A stretch of 64,000 nt of DNA, taken from assembly GCF_013032855.1 (NCBI RefSeq), contig NZ_WQDA01000002.1, positions 434,001 to 498,000 of the forward strand. The letters are read 5' to 3'. Source of the DNA: Ruegeria arenilitoris. Lineage in GTDB: Bacteria > Pseudomonadota > Alphaproteobacteria > Rhodobacterales > Rhodobacteraceae. The translations under genes and the position numbers were made by a program. Shown piece after piece: positions 1-8,054 of the stretch. A model generated the notes under the pieces. The model was not told the origin of the DNA and did not search any database. It saw nothing but the letters and a program-made list of their open reading frames with translations. How positions within the stretch are numbered: position 1 is the first letter of the stretch; each line of letters opens with the position of its first letter.

Positions 1-12
1 GATCTTGGGCAT
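1..12 (-). CDS. 5' end of a leftward gene (partial, 4 codons)
   Basis: Read on the minus strand, an ATG at position 12 opens a frame starting Met-Pro-Lys-Ile and running off the left edge. A purine-rich GAAGGAAA lies about 6 bases upstream of this ATG (positions 19-26 on the plus strand, reversed), which is a good ribosome binding site. Too little is present to identify the product. A [2Fe-2S] ferredoxin often begins this way in related genomes, but that is only a guess. Confidence 0.3.
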
Positions 13-231
13 GACATATTTCCTTCACACATGGTTGATGCGTCAGTTGTGGTCCCTATATCTGGCGGGACCGATCCATGCAATACAACGAAACCTAGTG
101 CTGCACCTGCAGAGAGCCATGCAAATGACGCAACGCAACTATGCAAATTAGGTGTATCCGAATCGCACTAAATAGGTCATAAGGACCGCCACGCCGAAAA
201 TTACAAGAGCAAGAACAACAAGGAAAACGAG

Positions 232-552
232 ATGAGAGATTTCGTTGACGGCACCGCCTTTAACAATGAGCAAGGCAACCGTGCCCGCAAACTTTTCGCG
301 GCCGTTGTGCTGGCTGCACTCGATGATGCCATCGCCGATGACAAGAAATACGGCAATGGCCCGGAACAAATCGCCCGCTGGGCACGCTCGCGCGATGGTC
401 GCGAAGTGCTGTCTTGCGCTGGCATCGACCCGAACGAACGGGTTGTCCACGGACTGATGGAGTTCGTTGGCCGTGGCGTGCGTACCTCCGTCGCCCTGTC
501 GCGCGAAGAAAGCGAACGCCGCAACGCTGCACAGCAGGCCGAAGCCGCCTAA
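232..552 (+). CDS. Small conserved hypothetical protein (DUF6280-like)
   Basis: This 106-residue soluble protein has no signal peptide or membrane segment. It starts at an ATG preceded by AAGGAAAACGAG, a well-placed ribosome binding site. The middle is rich in Ala and charged residues with predicted helices, and the C-terminus is a charged Ala/Glu/Gln tail. It resembles a small family (I recall it as DUF6280) seen in Rhodobacteraceae; no function is known to me. It is a single-gene unit, closed by a canonical terminator about 20 bases after the stop codon. Confidence 0.75.
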   Translation: MRDFVDGTAFNNEQGNRARKLFAAVVLAALDDAIADDKKYGNGPEQIARWARSRDGREVLSCAGIDPNERVVHGLMEFVGRGVRTSVALSREESERRNAAQQAEAA

Positions 553-573
553 GGCTTCGTCCGACCCAAAAAC

Positions 574-604
574 GCGCGCCGTTACTTTCGGCGCGCTTTT
601 TTTT
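574..604 (+). terminator. Rho-independent terminator after the 232-552 gene
   Basis: A perfect 8-bp stem GCGCGCCG / CGGCGCGC (574-581 with 589-596) closes a 7-base loop and is followed directly by eight T residues (597-604). This textbook intrinsic terminator separates the small gene from cobQ. Confidence 0.93.
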
Positions 605-710
605 GCCCTGTACGCAGCGGAATGGTCGCATTCGTCGTGCAAATGGCCCGATCCGCGCTTTCGTCGGCTGAATAAATGCGGTCATCTGCCAACATCCGCA
701 GGAGGCTCAG

Positions 711-2168
711 ATGGTTCGCGCGATCATGATTCAGGGGACCGGCAGCAACGTCGGCAAGTCGATGCTTGTGGCCGGGCTGGCCCGGGCCTTTGCGCGGCGT
801 GGTTTGAAGGTTGCCCCCTTCAAACCGCAGAACATGTCCAACAACGCCGCAGTGGCGACAAACGGAGGCGAGATTGGCCGCGCCCAGGCGCTGCAGGCCC
901 GGGCGGCGGGGCGCCCGCCGCATACGGACATGAATCCAATCCTTCTGAAGCCGGAAACCGATACCGGTGCGCAAGTGATCGTTCAGGGCAAGCGGGCGGG
1001 AACGATGCGGGCCAAGGACTATCGCAAGGACAAATCCAAGCTTCTGAACGCCGCGCTCGAGAGCTTTGCCAGACTTTGCCAAGATGCCGACCTTGTGCTG
1101 GTCGAGGGCGCCGGCAGTCCGGCCGAGACCAACCTGCGGGCAGGCGACATCGCCAACATGGGCTTTGCCTGCGCCGCAAATGTGCCCGTCATACTGGTGG
1201 GAGACATTCACCGGGGCGGTGTCATAGCGCAGATCGTCGGCACCCATGCAGTGCTAGAGAACGCTGACCTTGCAATGATCCGCGGCTTTGCGGTCAATCG
1301 TTTCAAGGGAGACGTCAGCCTGTTTGATGACGGGCGCGACGGCATTGCGGCACGCACCGGATGGCCTTGTCTGGGCGTCGTTCCCTGGTTTGACGATGCT
1401 TGGAAACTACCGGCCGAAGACATGATGGATATCCGCTCGCACGCCGGCGGCACCTGCAAAGTTGCGGTGCCGCAGTTGGAGCGCATGGCGAATTTCGACG
1501 ATTTGGACCCGCTGTCTGCCGAGCCGGGTGTTTCGGTCGAGATCATTCCGGCTGGCCGCCCCCTTCCCGGTGACGCGGATCTGGTGATTCTGCCGGGCAG
1601 CAAATCAACGATCGGAGATTTGGCCTTTTTCCGCAAACAGGGTTGGGACATCGACCTGTATGCCCATGTACGGCGGGGCGGCCATGTTCTTGGCCTCTGC
1701 GGCGGGTATCAGATGCTGGGCCGGGTGATCGCTGACCCCGACGGAGTGGACGGCAGACCCGGCGGCGTCGATGGGCTGGGTTTGCTGGACGTGGAAACGG
1801 TTATGTCCGGGGAAAAACGGGTCGAACTGCAATCAGCGCAGGCCTTGCCCGGCGGCGAGCCTGTCACCGGCTACGAAATCCACATGGGGCGCACCCAAGG
1901 TCCGGATACTGCCCGCGCGTGGTTGCAGGTGGAAGGGCGCCCGGAAGGCGCCGCATCGAGAGACGGGCGCGTTCTGGGAAGCTATTTGCACGGCATTTTC
2001 GCGTCAGACGCCTTCCGCGCGTCGTTTCTGCAGCGGTTTGGAGCCAGGTCGGAACTGGCATACGAAGTCAGTGTTGAGCAAACGTTGGAGTCTTTGGCCG
2101 ATCACCTTGAACAGCATATGGACCTTGATGCCCTGCTGTCACTGGCAGCCGAGCCTCGGTTCGGCTGA
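711..2168 (+). CDS. cobQ: Cobyric acid synthase CobQ
   Basis: CobQ is the glutamine-dependent amidotransferase that converts adenosylcobyrinic acid a,c-diamide to adenosylcobyric acid by four successive amidations. The 485-residue protein has the dethiobiotin-synthetase-like ATP site near the N-terminus (GTGSNVGKS, residues 9-17), the typical [10 protein letters not shown] segment around residue 36, and a C-terminal class I glutamine amidotransferase domain with nucleophile Cys330 in GLCGGYQ. The start is set by GGAGG about 6 bases before the ATG. It lies 5.9 kb from the main cob operon and has no riboswitch that I can see in its 106-base leader. It is convergent with the PopZ-like gene at 2172. 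Confidence 0.96.
   Translation: MVRAIMIQGTGSNVGKSMLVAGLARAFARRGLKVAPFKPQNMSNNAAVATNGGEIGRAQALQARAAGRPPHTDMNPILLKPETDTGAQVIVQGKRAGTMRAKDYRKDKSKLLNAALESFARLCQDADLVLVEGAGSPAETNLRAGDIANMGFACAANVPVILVGDIHRGGVIAQIVGTHAVLENADLAMIRGFAVNRFKGDVSLFDDGRDGIAARTGWPCLGVVPWFDDAWKLPAEDMMDIRSHAGGTCKVAVPQLERMANFDDLDPLSAEPGVSVEIIPAGRPLPGDADLVILPGSKSTIGDLAFFRKQGWDIDLYAHVRRGGHVLGLCGGYQMLGRVIADPDGVDGRPGGVDGLGLLDVETVMSGEKRVELQSAQALPGGEPVTGYEIHMGRTQGPDTARAWLQVEGRPEGAASRDGRVLGSYLHGIFASDAFRASFLQRFGARSELAYEVSVEQTLESLADHLEQHMDLDALLSLAAEPRFG
2146..2167 (+). terminator. Hairpin overlapping the cobQ stop codon
   Basis: A perfect 7-bp inverted repeat CAGCCGA / TCGGCTG (2146-2152 with 2161-2167) encloses an 8-base loop and covers the last cobQ codons and most of the stop codon. 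There is no U-tract. It may protect or define the 3' end between the convergent cobQ and PopZ-like genes, but it could be chance in GC-rich DNA. Confidence 0.3.
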
Positions 2169-2171
2169 GCG

Positions 2172-2990
2172 TCAATCCAAATTCTGAGCGGCCAAAGCGC
2201 GGTTGATCTCGCGCCGCACCAGCTTGCGAATGTTGCGGGTGATACGTTCACCCAGCGCGCCCTGCAGTTCCTGACGGACGATGTCTGCGATCAACTCGCG
2301 CAATTCGTCTTCATCCATCGTGCCGGTCGCCATCGCCGGCGTTTCCTGATCCAGCTTTACTTCGGCCTCTGAGGCATCCCGGTTGTCGCGGATAAACGTG
2401 GCAGGCGTTGTTTCCTCGTCGCTGTCAGCGTCCATCTCAGCTTCGGACGCAGCCGCATCCTTCGACGTCGAAAACCCGGCGTCCGAGGCCCAACTGACCG
2501 TGTCGGTGCGCGTGCCGGAATAAGCGTCGTCGCTTTCACCGTCAGGCTCCCACTGATCTTCGGTCCGCGCAATCGCAGCCTCAAGAGCCGCGATCTTGGC
2601 GCTCAGACTTCCGGCCAGATCCCTGCGGCCTTCGCGATCATCCGAAGACTCACCGCCAATGTCATTGATTGCCGGCGTTCCGGGACGAACGATATCGCAA
2701 GACCGCAACCGCATAGGTTGTGACAGGTCGTTGGCCGGGCGCACCGCCTCGACATTCGCAGCATGCTGCGAGGCCGCCTCAGCCGAGATCTTTTGGGCCA
2801 GTTTCAAAGGTGCTTTTGGATCCTCGGCCGGTGTGCCAACCCGCAGGGCATCCGTCAAAACCAGGCGTCCCGGCTTGCGAGCCGCAGTCGCTTTGATCAG
2901 GTTCGGGACCTTGCGCCCTTCTTCGCTGACCAAACGCTTGATCGACGACAATACGTCTTCGACACCTGCTTTGACACTGCTATCCGTCAT
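2172..2990 (-). CDS. PopZ-like (DUF2497-type) pole-organising protein candidate
   Basis: The 272-residue acidic protein has PopZ architecture. A short N-terminal helix (VEDVLSSIKRLVSEE, residues 11-25) resembles the DUF2497 N-terminal motif, followed by a long low-complexity acidic region with many Glu/Asp/Ala/Ser, then a conserved-looking C-terminal helical part (LRELIADIVRQELQ and RNIRKLVRREINRAL). PopZ self-assembles at the cell pole through such a C-terminal region. It lies immediately downstream of a tolC-family gene in the same direction, matching the Caulobacter order in which popZ neighbours a tolC-type gene. The sequence itself is divergent, so the role is inferred from architecture and context. 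Confidence 0.55.
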   Translation of the reverse strand: MTDSSVKAGVEDVLSSIKRLVSEEGRKVPNLIKATAARKPGRLVLTDALRVGTPAEDPKAPLKLAQKISAEAASQHAANVEAVRPANDLSQPMRLRSCDIVRPGTPAINDIGGESSDDREGRRDLAGSLSAKIAALEAAIARTEDQWEPDGESDDAYSGTRTDTVSWASDAGFSTSKDAAASEAEMDADSDEETTPATFIRDNRDASEAEVKLDQETPAMATGTMDEDELRELIADIVRQELQGALGERITRNIRKLVRREINRALAAQNLD

Positions 2991-3064
2991 TGTTCTCTAC
3001 CGCTCTGACCTTTTGGACCAGTGTATCCAATCCGGTCGAACCTAACAACAGATAGTGTGGCTGA

Positions 3065-4483
3065 TCACTCGCGCCGCAAAGCTTTGAGAACTCGATCCAG
3101 GTCGCGGCTTTGCTTGCTGATCTGTGCTGGCGCTTTTTTGACCAGGTTGTAGTAGAGCGTCGGGTCGTAAATCTGTACCGCCAATCCAAGACGCTCGGCA
3201 GTCAACAGACCTTGTGCCTGCAACAACTGATAGGCAGCCAAAGACCGCTCCGTCCGCGAGGCAACTTCGGCCAATTGTGCGTCCAGCAAATCCTGCTGAG
3301 CGGTCAGAACGTCCAGCGTGGTCCGAGCCCCCAGCGTGGCCTCTTCGCGAATCCCGTCAAAGGCGACCTGCGATGCGCGTACCCGTTCGACGGATGCCCG
3401 CAGGCTGGCCGTGGCCGTTTCAAAGCGCACATAGGCGTCCGTCACACCCTGAGTGATGTCTTTCTGCACATTCAGAAGGTTGGCGCGCGATGCATCCCGC
3501 TGAGCCATTGCGCGGCGCACGTTGGCCGCCAGTCGACCACCGGCATAGATGGGCTGATTGAAATTCAACGAGATGGACGCATCGTTGGTATAGTCGTCGT
3601 TGTCATAGCTTTCGGTGATCCCCGCGTCTGCGTTCAGGCTGACATTCGGACCAAGGCCCGCGCGCTGCTGCTGCACGGTCAGATCCAAGGCACGCACCTG
3701 ATGCTGCGCCGAAAGGATTGCCGGATGGTTTCTTTGTGCCAGGCTGATGGCCTCGGCCAATGAACCGGGTAGCTTCGGCAGACGCGGCTGGCCCGCTGTA
3801 CGGCCAGGCTGTTTGCCGACGGCATTCACGTATTCCGCTTGAGCGGTGCTCAGGTCGCCTCGCGCATCGGCCAAATCAGCCTGCGAGCTTGCCAACTGCG
3901 CTTCGGACAGCGCGACGTCGGTCCGGGTGACCTCACCGACTTCAAAACGGTCCTGCGTGGCCCGCAGTTCCTCGCCCGAGAGATTGACGTTGTTCTGGCG
4001 AATTTGAACCGTTTCTTCCTGCAGCAGAACACTCAGATAAGCCGTCGTTGCGCGGAACAGTACCTGTTGCTCAATATCGATCAATGCCTGGCGGGTTGCC
4101 AGAACTGTTTCCTGTGCCGACTGTTTCCCGAGAATCGATGCACCGCCGTCATAGACCAGCTGGCTCAGCGTTAACCCCGAGAAGAAGCGCGATGGTTCGA
4201 CCGTCGACACCACAGTTCCGGCGCGGGTCTTGGCGTAATCCTGGCTGACACGGACGGTCCAGTTGATGATCGGGCGCAGGGCCGACAACGCGATTGCAAC
4301 GTCTTCGTCGGCTGCGCGCAGCAAGGCGCGGTTCTGTTCCAACAGCCCGCTTGTGTTGTATGCACCGATGAACGCGTCGGTCAGATTGTCCGCCAAAACC
4401 GAGCGCCCCGGCATCACGCTCAGCGCGATTCCCGCCGTCAGAGCGACTGCCTTGACCAGCTTCCCTCCAGCCGTTCCAAGCAT
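3065..4483 (-). CDS. tolC: TolC-family outer membrane efflux/secretion channel
   Basis: The protein is an outer membrane factor of type I secretion and tripartite efflux systems: a trimeric barrel with a periplasmic alpha-helical tunnel. An N-terminal signal peptide (hydrophobic stretch ending near SVLADN) precedes two homologous coiled-coil halves with typical segments such as QNRALLRAADEDV and LSGLTLSQ-type beta strands. I place the start at the ATG at 4483, because AGAGGA sits 7 bases upstream; a TTG two codons further upstream at 4489 is closer to that site and less likely. The 472-residue length is normal. It follows the pcm-like gene and precedes the PopZ-like gene, probably in one leftward unit. 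No membrane fusion protein or ABC partner lies nearby. Confidence 0.92.
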   Translation of the reverse strand: MLGTAGGKLVKAVALTAGIALSVMPGRSVLADNLTDAFIGAYNTSGLLEQNRALLRAADEDVAIALSALRPIINWTVRVSQDYAKTRAGTVVSTVEPSRFFSGLTLSQLVYDGGASILGKQSAQETVLATRQALIDIEQQVLFRATTAYLSVLLQEETVQIRQNNVNLSGEELRATQDRFEVGEVTRTDVALSEAQLASSQADLADARGDLSTAQAEYVNAVGKQPGRTAGQPRLPKLPGSLAEAISLAQRNHPAILSAQHQVRALDLTVQQQRAGLGPNVSLNADAGITESYDNDDYTNDASISLNFNQPIYAGGRLAANVRRAMAQRDASRANLLNVQKDITQGVTDAYVRFETATASLRASVERVRASQVAFDGIREEATLGARTTLDVLTAQQDLLDAQLAEVASRTERSLAAYQLLQAQGLLTAERLGLAVQIYDPTLYYNLVKKAPAQISKQSRDLDRVLKALRRE

Positions 4484-4578
4484 ACCCAAATCCTCTCAAA
4501 TCAAAATAACGCAAGCCCGCAGGCAGTTTGCGCCTTTGTTTTCAACTAATCAAGGGACCGCGGAAAACCGCTGATCGA

Positions 4579-5232
4579 CTATAGCGAAAATGCACACTCG
4601 GCCGAAAACGCCGGCAGTACCGGGGCGTTTGCGTTGAAGCCATGACGCCAAGTCACCCGCCCATCGGACTTTCGACCAATGCGAACGGTGCCCAGATTGC
4701 CTTCGACGAACAGGCAGGCGATGCGGCCATGATCTTTCAGTTGATCGAGTAGGGCATCGGGCAGACGTTCCACACCGCCTTGGATGATAATGACATCATA
4801 GGGGCCATGCTCGGCCGCCCCCTGCTCCAAAGGTCCGACATGAATGATCGCGTTGTCGATATCCGCCTCCATCAGGCGGGACTGCGCGTCGGCTGCGTTG
4901 GCCTCGTCATCCTCGACGCCCACCACAAGCTGCGCCATGTTCGCGGCCACGGCGGTCGAGTATCCGAACGCTGGGGCGATATCCAGAACCACCTCGTCAT
5001 TCGAAATATTCAATGCATCCAGCATCTTCGCCAGAGTCCTCGGCTCCGGCAGGCAGCGCCCGTTTCCCAGGTCGATCAGGTCGCCAGCATAGGCCACTTC
5101 GCGACTGGCATCCGGCACGAAGTTCTCACGCTGGACCTTCAGCATTGAATCGATGATCGGGAATTTGGTGACATCAGAGGGCCTGATCTGAGTGTCTACC
5201 ATCGTGTGGCGTCGGGCTGCGAAATCCGTCAT
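4579..5232 (-). CDS. Protein-L-isoaspartate O-methyltransferase family protein
   Basis: The 217-residue SAM-dependent methyltransferase is related to PCMT, which repairs isoaspartyl residues. It begins MTDFAARRHTMVDTQIRPSD, the usual beginning for the alphaproteobacterial branch of the family. A SAM-binding strand-loop (VLDIAPAFGYSTAVAA) carries an Ala-Pro-Ala variant of the glycine-rich motif, and VVGVEDDE supplies the acidic residue after strand 2. Because of this variation the repair activity itself is uncertain. The start at 5232 is preferred over an upstream in-frame ATG at 5385, whose extra 51 residues look like untranslated sequence. It is probably the first gene of the pcm-tolC-popZ-like series. 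Confidence 0.85.
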   Translation of the reverse strand: MTDFAARRHTMVDTQIRPSDVTKFPIIDSMLKVQRENFVPDASREVAYAGDLIDLGNGRCLPEPRTLAKMLDALNISNDEVVLDIAPAFGYSTAVAANMAQLVVGVEDDEANAADAQSRLMEADIDNAIIHVGPLEQGAAEHGPYDVIIIQGGVERLPDALLDQLKDHGRIACLFVEGNLGTVRIGRKSDGRVTWRHGFNANAPVLPAFSAECAFSL

Positions 5233-5459
5233 GTGACCGCTCGTATATTTCCCATGGTTGCTCGGCTTTTGCCACATCCGATCCCGCCCGGCAACGGCCA
5301 GCCCGGCAAAAATTGCAGGCCGCGACAAAAGTTGCCACTGCGCTGACCGACCATCCAACGCCGTGGTCGGCGGAATTTTCAGCAACCCTCTGGACGTTGT
5401 TCGGGAAAGCTGCTAGAACCGCGTCTGCACCACGTCAAGTAATTGAAATTGCTTGAAAA

Positions 5460-5533
5460 GGCGAGTTGGCGGAGTGGTGACGCAGCGGATTGCAAATCCG
5501 TGTACACCGGTTCGATTCCGGTACTCGCCTCCA
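5460..5533 (+). tRNA. tRNA-Cys (anticodon GCA)
   Basis: The 74-base gene folds into a complete cloverleaf. The acceptor stem is GGCGAGT (5460-5466) with ACTCGCC (5523-5529), the anticodon stem is GGATT/AATCC around GCA, and the T-arm contains GGTTCGATTCC. U is at the discriminator position, as expected for tRNA-Cys, and CCA is encoded at 5531-5533. Confidence 0.97.
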
Positions 5534-5564
5534 ACTTTCCAGCCTCGCATTGCATCACTGTTCT

Positions 5565-5599
5565 CTGGTCCTGTGATTGTCGCCTGGACCAGTTTGTTG
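5565..5599 (+). terminator. Possible terminator downstream of tRNA-Cys
   Basis: A perfect 7-bp inverted repeat CTGGTCC / GGACCAG (5565-5571 with 5586-5592) encloses a 14-base loop and is followed by TTTGTTG. It lies about 30 bases after the mature tRNA 3' end, a reasonable place for transcript termination. The loop is long and the T-tract interrupted, so this is tentative. Confidence 0.4.
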
Positions 5600-5628
5600 A
5601 TACGAAACGCCAAAATACGCGCGGAGAT

Positions 5629-5650
5629 GGTTAGCGCAGCCGAGCTAACC
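5629..5650. repeat. Short inverted repeat between tRNA-Cys and 5754
   Basis: GGTTAGC (5629-5635) and GCTAACC (5644-5650) form a perfect 7-bp inverted repeat around an 8-base spacer. No T-tract follows. The surrounding 5600-5753 interval contains no gene that I can support. It could be an operator or a degenerate hairpin. Confidence 0.3.
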
Positions 5651-5753
5651 AGTAATTTCCGAGCAAGGATTTAGTCCGCGCTGGGTCACCAGCGACGCGG
5701 TCGGTACATGCGAGAACCCCGCGGAAAGGGCGTGCCTTGCGCTGACCGTCGGC

Positions 5754-6710
5754 TCAAACCGTGCTTCGGCCTTGAGGAATCACCTCATACCCCGGCTCTT
5801 CCGGTTCATCGTCCTGCATCTCGGCCGGAAAACCGGGCGCGGTAATGCTCAGCCCGGTTGCATCCTCGAGCCGTCGAATGACGTTGGGCGACAGCTCGCG
5901 CGCGCCATAGCGGGCGATGGCGTCGTCGAAGATCTTAATCATCAACGGGTTCATCTCCAACGGCACGCCGGCGCGGTCGGCGACCTCCTGGAACAGGCCG
6001 ATATCCTTTTTCACCAGGTCCATGGTGAAGGAAATATCGCGCGAGCCGTTCAGGATCACCTGGCTTTCGGTCTCATGTACGAAGGAGGTACCGGACGAAA
6101 TCTTGATCGCCTCGTAGGTGGTGTTCAGGTCCATCCCGGCGGCCTTGGCGGTCACCAGCGCCTCGGCGCAGGTGATCAGGTTGGCAGTTGCCAGATAGTT
6201 GGTCAGCACCTTCAGAACCGAGGCCGTGCCCAGATCGCCGGTATGCAGAATGCGCCGGCCCATGGTCGTAAGGAACGGCAGGATACGCTCGAACGTGGCC
6301 CGGTCGCAGCCCGCGAAGATCGAGATATTGCCCGTGGCCGCCCGGTGGCACCCGCCCGAAACCGGGCAGTCCACCGCCGCCCCGCCGCGTTCGATCACCA
6401 TGGCCCCCAGGCGTTTGACCTCGGCCTCGTCGGTGGTGGACATCTCCATCCAGATCTTACCGTGGGTAACCTCGGGCAGCATCTGCTGCATCACTGCGTC
6501 CGAGGCAGCGGGCGACGGCAGGCAGGTGATGACCGCATCGCAATCGCGCATCATCTGGGCCGGGCTTTCACCGGCTTTTGCTCCCTTGGCGGCGAACTCC
6601 GCCACAAGATCGGGGTTCAGGTCGTGTACCGTCAGGTCGATACCGTTGCGCAGCAGCGACCCCGACAGCTTGCCCCCCACATTGCCCAAACCGATGAAAC
6701 CGACCTTCAT
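5754..6710 (-). CDS. NAD(P)-dependent oxidoreductase, 3-hydroxyisobutyrate dehydrogenase family
   Basis: The 318-residue beta-hydroxyacid dehydrogenase oxidises a 3-hydroxy carboxylate with NAD(P)+. It opens with the Rossmann motif GFIGLGNVGG (residues 4-13). The family substrate-binding segment DCPVSGG follows at about residue 119, and the catalytic lysine lies in VLKVLTNYL near residue 170 (the typical KxxxN pattern). The C-terminus has a Pro/Glu-rich tail of about 25 residues. The start at 6710 is chosen because GGAGGG lies 6 bases upstream and the Rossmann fold begins there; the longer frame upstream runs into the divergent LysR gene. That neighbour probably regulates it. The exact substrate cannot be read from the sequence. 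Confidence 0.88.
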   Translation of the reverse strand: MKVGFIGLGNVGGKLSGSLLRNGIDLTVHDLNPDLVAEFAAKGAKAGESPAQMMRDCDAVITCLPSPAASDAVMQQMLPEVTHGKIWMEMSTTDEAEVKRLGAMVIERGGAAVDCPVSGGCHRAATGNISIFAGCDRATFERILPFLTTMGRRILHTGDLGTASVLKVLTNYLATANLITCAEALVTAKAAGMDLNTTYEAIKISSGTSFVHETESQVILNGSRDISFTMDLVKKDIGLFQEVADRAGVPLEMNPLMIKIFDDAIARYGARELSPNVIRRLEDATGLSITAPGFPAEMQDDEPEEPGYEVIPQGRSTV

Positions 6711-6818
6711 GTTCTGCCCTCCCGCAGGCGCAATTTCGTTGGCACGAGTATTTCCGTTGCCCATCGACAAAAGAAACGAATAATAAGTCAATCTAAATGC
6801 AAAATATTTTGGTGCTGA
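6711..6818. promoter_or_regulatory. Divergent control region, dehydrogenase / LysR gene
   Basis: This 108-base AT-richer interval separates the start codons of the leftward dehydrogenase and the rightward LysR gene. Such intergenic regions usually hold the LysR binding site and both promoters. An interrupted inverted repeat ATTTCGTT ... AAACGAAT spans roughly 6733-6782. No promoter hexamers are clear enough to mark. Confidence 0.45.
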
Positions 6819-7694
6819 ATGGACCGCCTGCCCAATCCGGCCTGGTTGCGCAGCTTTGAGGCTGCCGCCCGCCATCTGAATTTCACAACCGCCGCGCAGG
6901 AACTGGGCCTGACCCAGACGGCGGTGTCGCTGCATATCCGCTCGCTCGAGGCGGATCTCGGCCAGCCGCTTTTTGTACGCAACGCCCGACACCTGTCGCT
7001 GACCGAGCTGGGCCAGTCCTATGCGCTGACCGTGCGTCGGGCGTTGTCAGATATCGCACTGACCACCAACAGCCTGTTCGGCCCCGCCTCGCGGCAAGCG
7101 TTAACCATCCGGGCGGCGATATCGACGATGACCTACTGGATCGCGGCCGAGCTGCCCGCGTTCAGCGCCCAGCACCCCGAGGTCCCGGTGCGGCTGGTGT
7201 CGCATATCTGGAACGACTCGGCCGCGCCTGCGGATGTGGACGTGGAAATACGGCTGGGCCATGGCGACTGGCCCGGTGTTGCGGCCGAACAGCTGTGCTC
7301 GGAACGGCTGGTGCCCGTCTGCCGGGCGCAGGACCCGGCGCCAGACCTGCAAAACGGCCCGTTGATTCACATTCTGGGGTATGAGGACAACTGGGCGCGG
7401 TACTTCGAGGCCACGGGCACCGACCTGCCCGACCGCCCCGCGCGTAATTCGGCGGATACGACCGTCACGGCGCTGCAACTGGTGATGGCCGGCGCTGGCT
7501 ATGCCACCGTTCTGGAGCGGTTCGCGCGCAACGCCATCGCCCAGGGCGCGCCGATCCGGGTTGCGGGGCCGGCGATTCCCTTTGCCCAGTCGCATTATCT
7601 GATCCGCAGCGTCAGCGCGGCGCCTCCGTCCATCCCTGCCCAGTTGTTCCTGGCCTGGCTGCGCGACCGGCTGGCCGGCGATGCCGCGGATTGA
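6819..7694 (+). CDS. LysR-family transcriptional regulator (GcvA-like)
   Basis: The 291-residue regulator has an N-terminal winged helix-turn-helix (LRSFEAAARHLNFTTAAQEL through TQTAVSLHIRSLEADLG, residues 9-47) and a C-terminal periplasmic-binding-protein-like effector domain. The opening PNPAWLRSFEAAARH and the PLFVRNARHLSLTELG segment are typical of the GcvA branch of LysR proteins. It is divergent from the hydroxyacid dehydrogenase at 5754-6710, which is its likely target. The inducer is unknown. The ATG at 6819 lacks a strong Shine-Dalgarno sequence but matches the family N-terminus. Confidence 0.92.
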   Translation: MDRLPNPAWLRSFEAAARHLNFTTAAQELGLTQTAVSLHIRSLEADLGQPLFVRNARHLSLTELGQSYALTVRRALSDIALTTNSLFGPASRQALTIRAAISTMTYWIAAELPAFSAQHPEVPVRLVSHIWNDSAAPADVDVEIRLGHGDWPGVAAEQLCSERLVPVCRAQDPAPDLQNGPLIHILGYEDNWARYFEATGTDLPDRPARNSADTTVTALQLVMAGAGYATVLERFARNAIAQGAPIRVAGPAIPFAQSHYLIRSVSAAPPSIPAQLFLAWLRDRLAGDAAD

Positions 7695-7745
7695 TCCCGG
7701 CAAGTCGCTTTTTCGATCCGACGCGAGGCACTTGGCCCCGCGCGC

Positions 7746-7774
7746 TTGACAACCCCCCTGCCCGTGCCGCATGT
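7746..7774 (+). promoter_or_regulatory. Candidate promoter for the cob operon
   Basis: A consensus -35 hexamer TTGACA lies at 7746-7751, and 17 bases later is GCATGT (7769-7774), a weak -10. Transcription from here would start just upstream of the riboswitch P1 stem at 7780. The placement fits well, but the -10 match is poor. Confidence 0.45.
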
Positions 7775-7779
7775 CGCTT

Positions 7780-7959
7780 GCGTTGGTGTCTGTGCAAGCA
7801 GATGAAAAGGGAATGCGTCAGCGGTTTTCCGTCAAACGCAGCCGCCCCCGCGACCGTGACCGGAGAGGGTGCCCAAATGCCACTGGCTGCTGGCCGGGAA
7901 GGCGGGACATCCGACAGAGCGCCGCTCTGACATCCGCAAGCCGGGAGACCTGCCAACGC
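7780..7959 (+). promoter_or_regulatory. Cobalamin riboswitch aptamer (upstream of the cob operon)
   Basis: This is an adenosylcobalamin-class aptamer. A perfect 7-bp P1 pairs GCGTTGG (7780-7786) with CCAACGC (7953-7959). Inside are the conserved blocks GATGAAAAGGGAATGC (7801-7816), GCCGCCCCCGCGACCGTGAC (7841-7860), GCCACTGGC and GGGAAGGCGGG. The B12 box GCAAGCCGGGAGACCTGCC sits just before the P1 3' strand. It precedes the DUF1636-cobW-cobN operon and should repress it when coenzyme B12 is plentiful. Confidence 0.95.
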
Positions 7960-7969
7960 CCGAAGACAA

Positions 7970-8054
7970 ACCGGACGGGGTGTTCCGGTGTCGGGCCCAT
8001 GTCCGCAACGTGGCCCGCGCATACCCCGTCCCCCGACAACCGAGTGAGGGGGGA
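7970..8054 (+). promoter_or_regulatory. Riboswitch expression platform with competing helices
   Basis: Three helices are visible and cannot all coexist. A P13-like hairpin ACCGGA/TCCGGT (7970-7975 with 7984-7989) competes with an 8-bp perfect pairing GGACGGGG (7973-7980) to CCCCGTCC (8024-8031). That pairing in turn competes with TCCCCC (8029-8034) pairing to GGGGGA (8049-8054), which would bury the Shine-Dalgarno purines and the A of the ATG at 8054. This suggests translational control: ligand favours the first hairpin and SD sequestration. The pairings are read directly; the mechanism is inferred. Confidence 0.6.
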
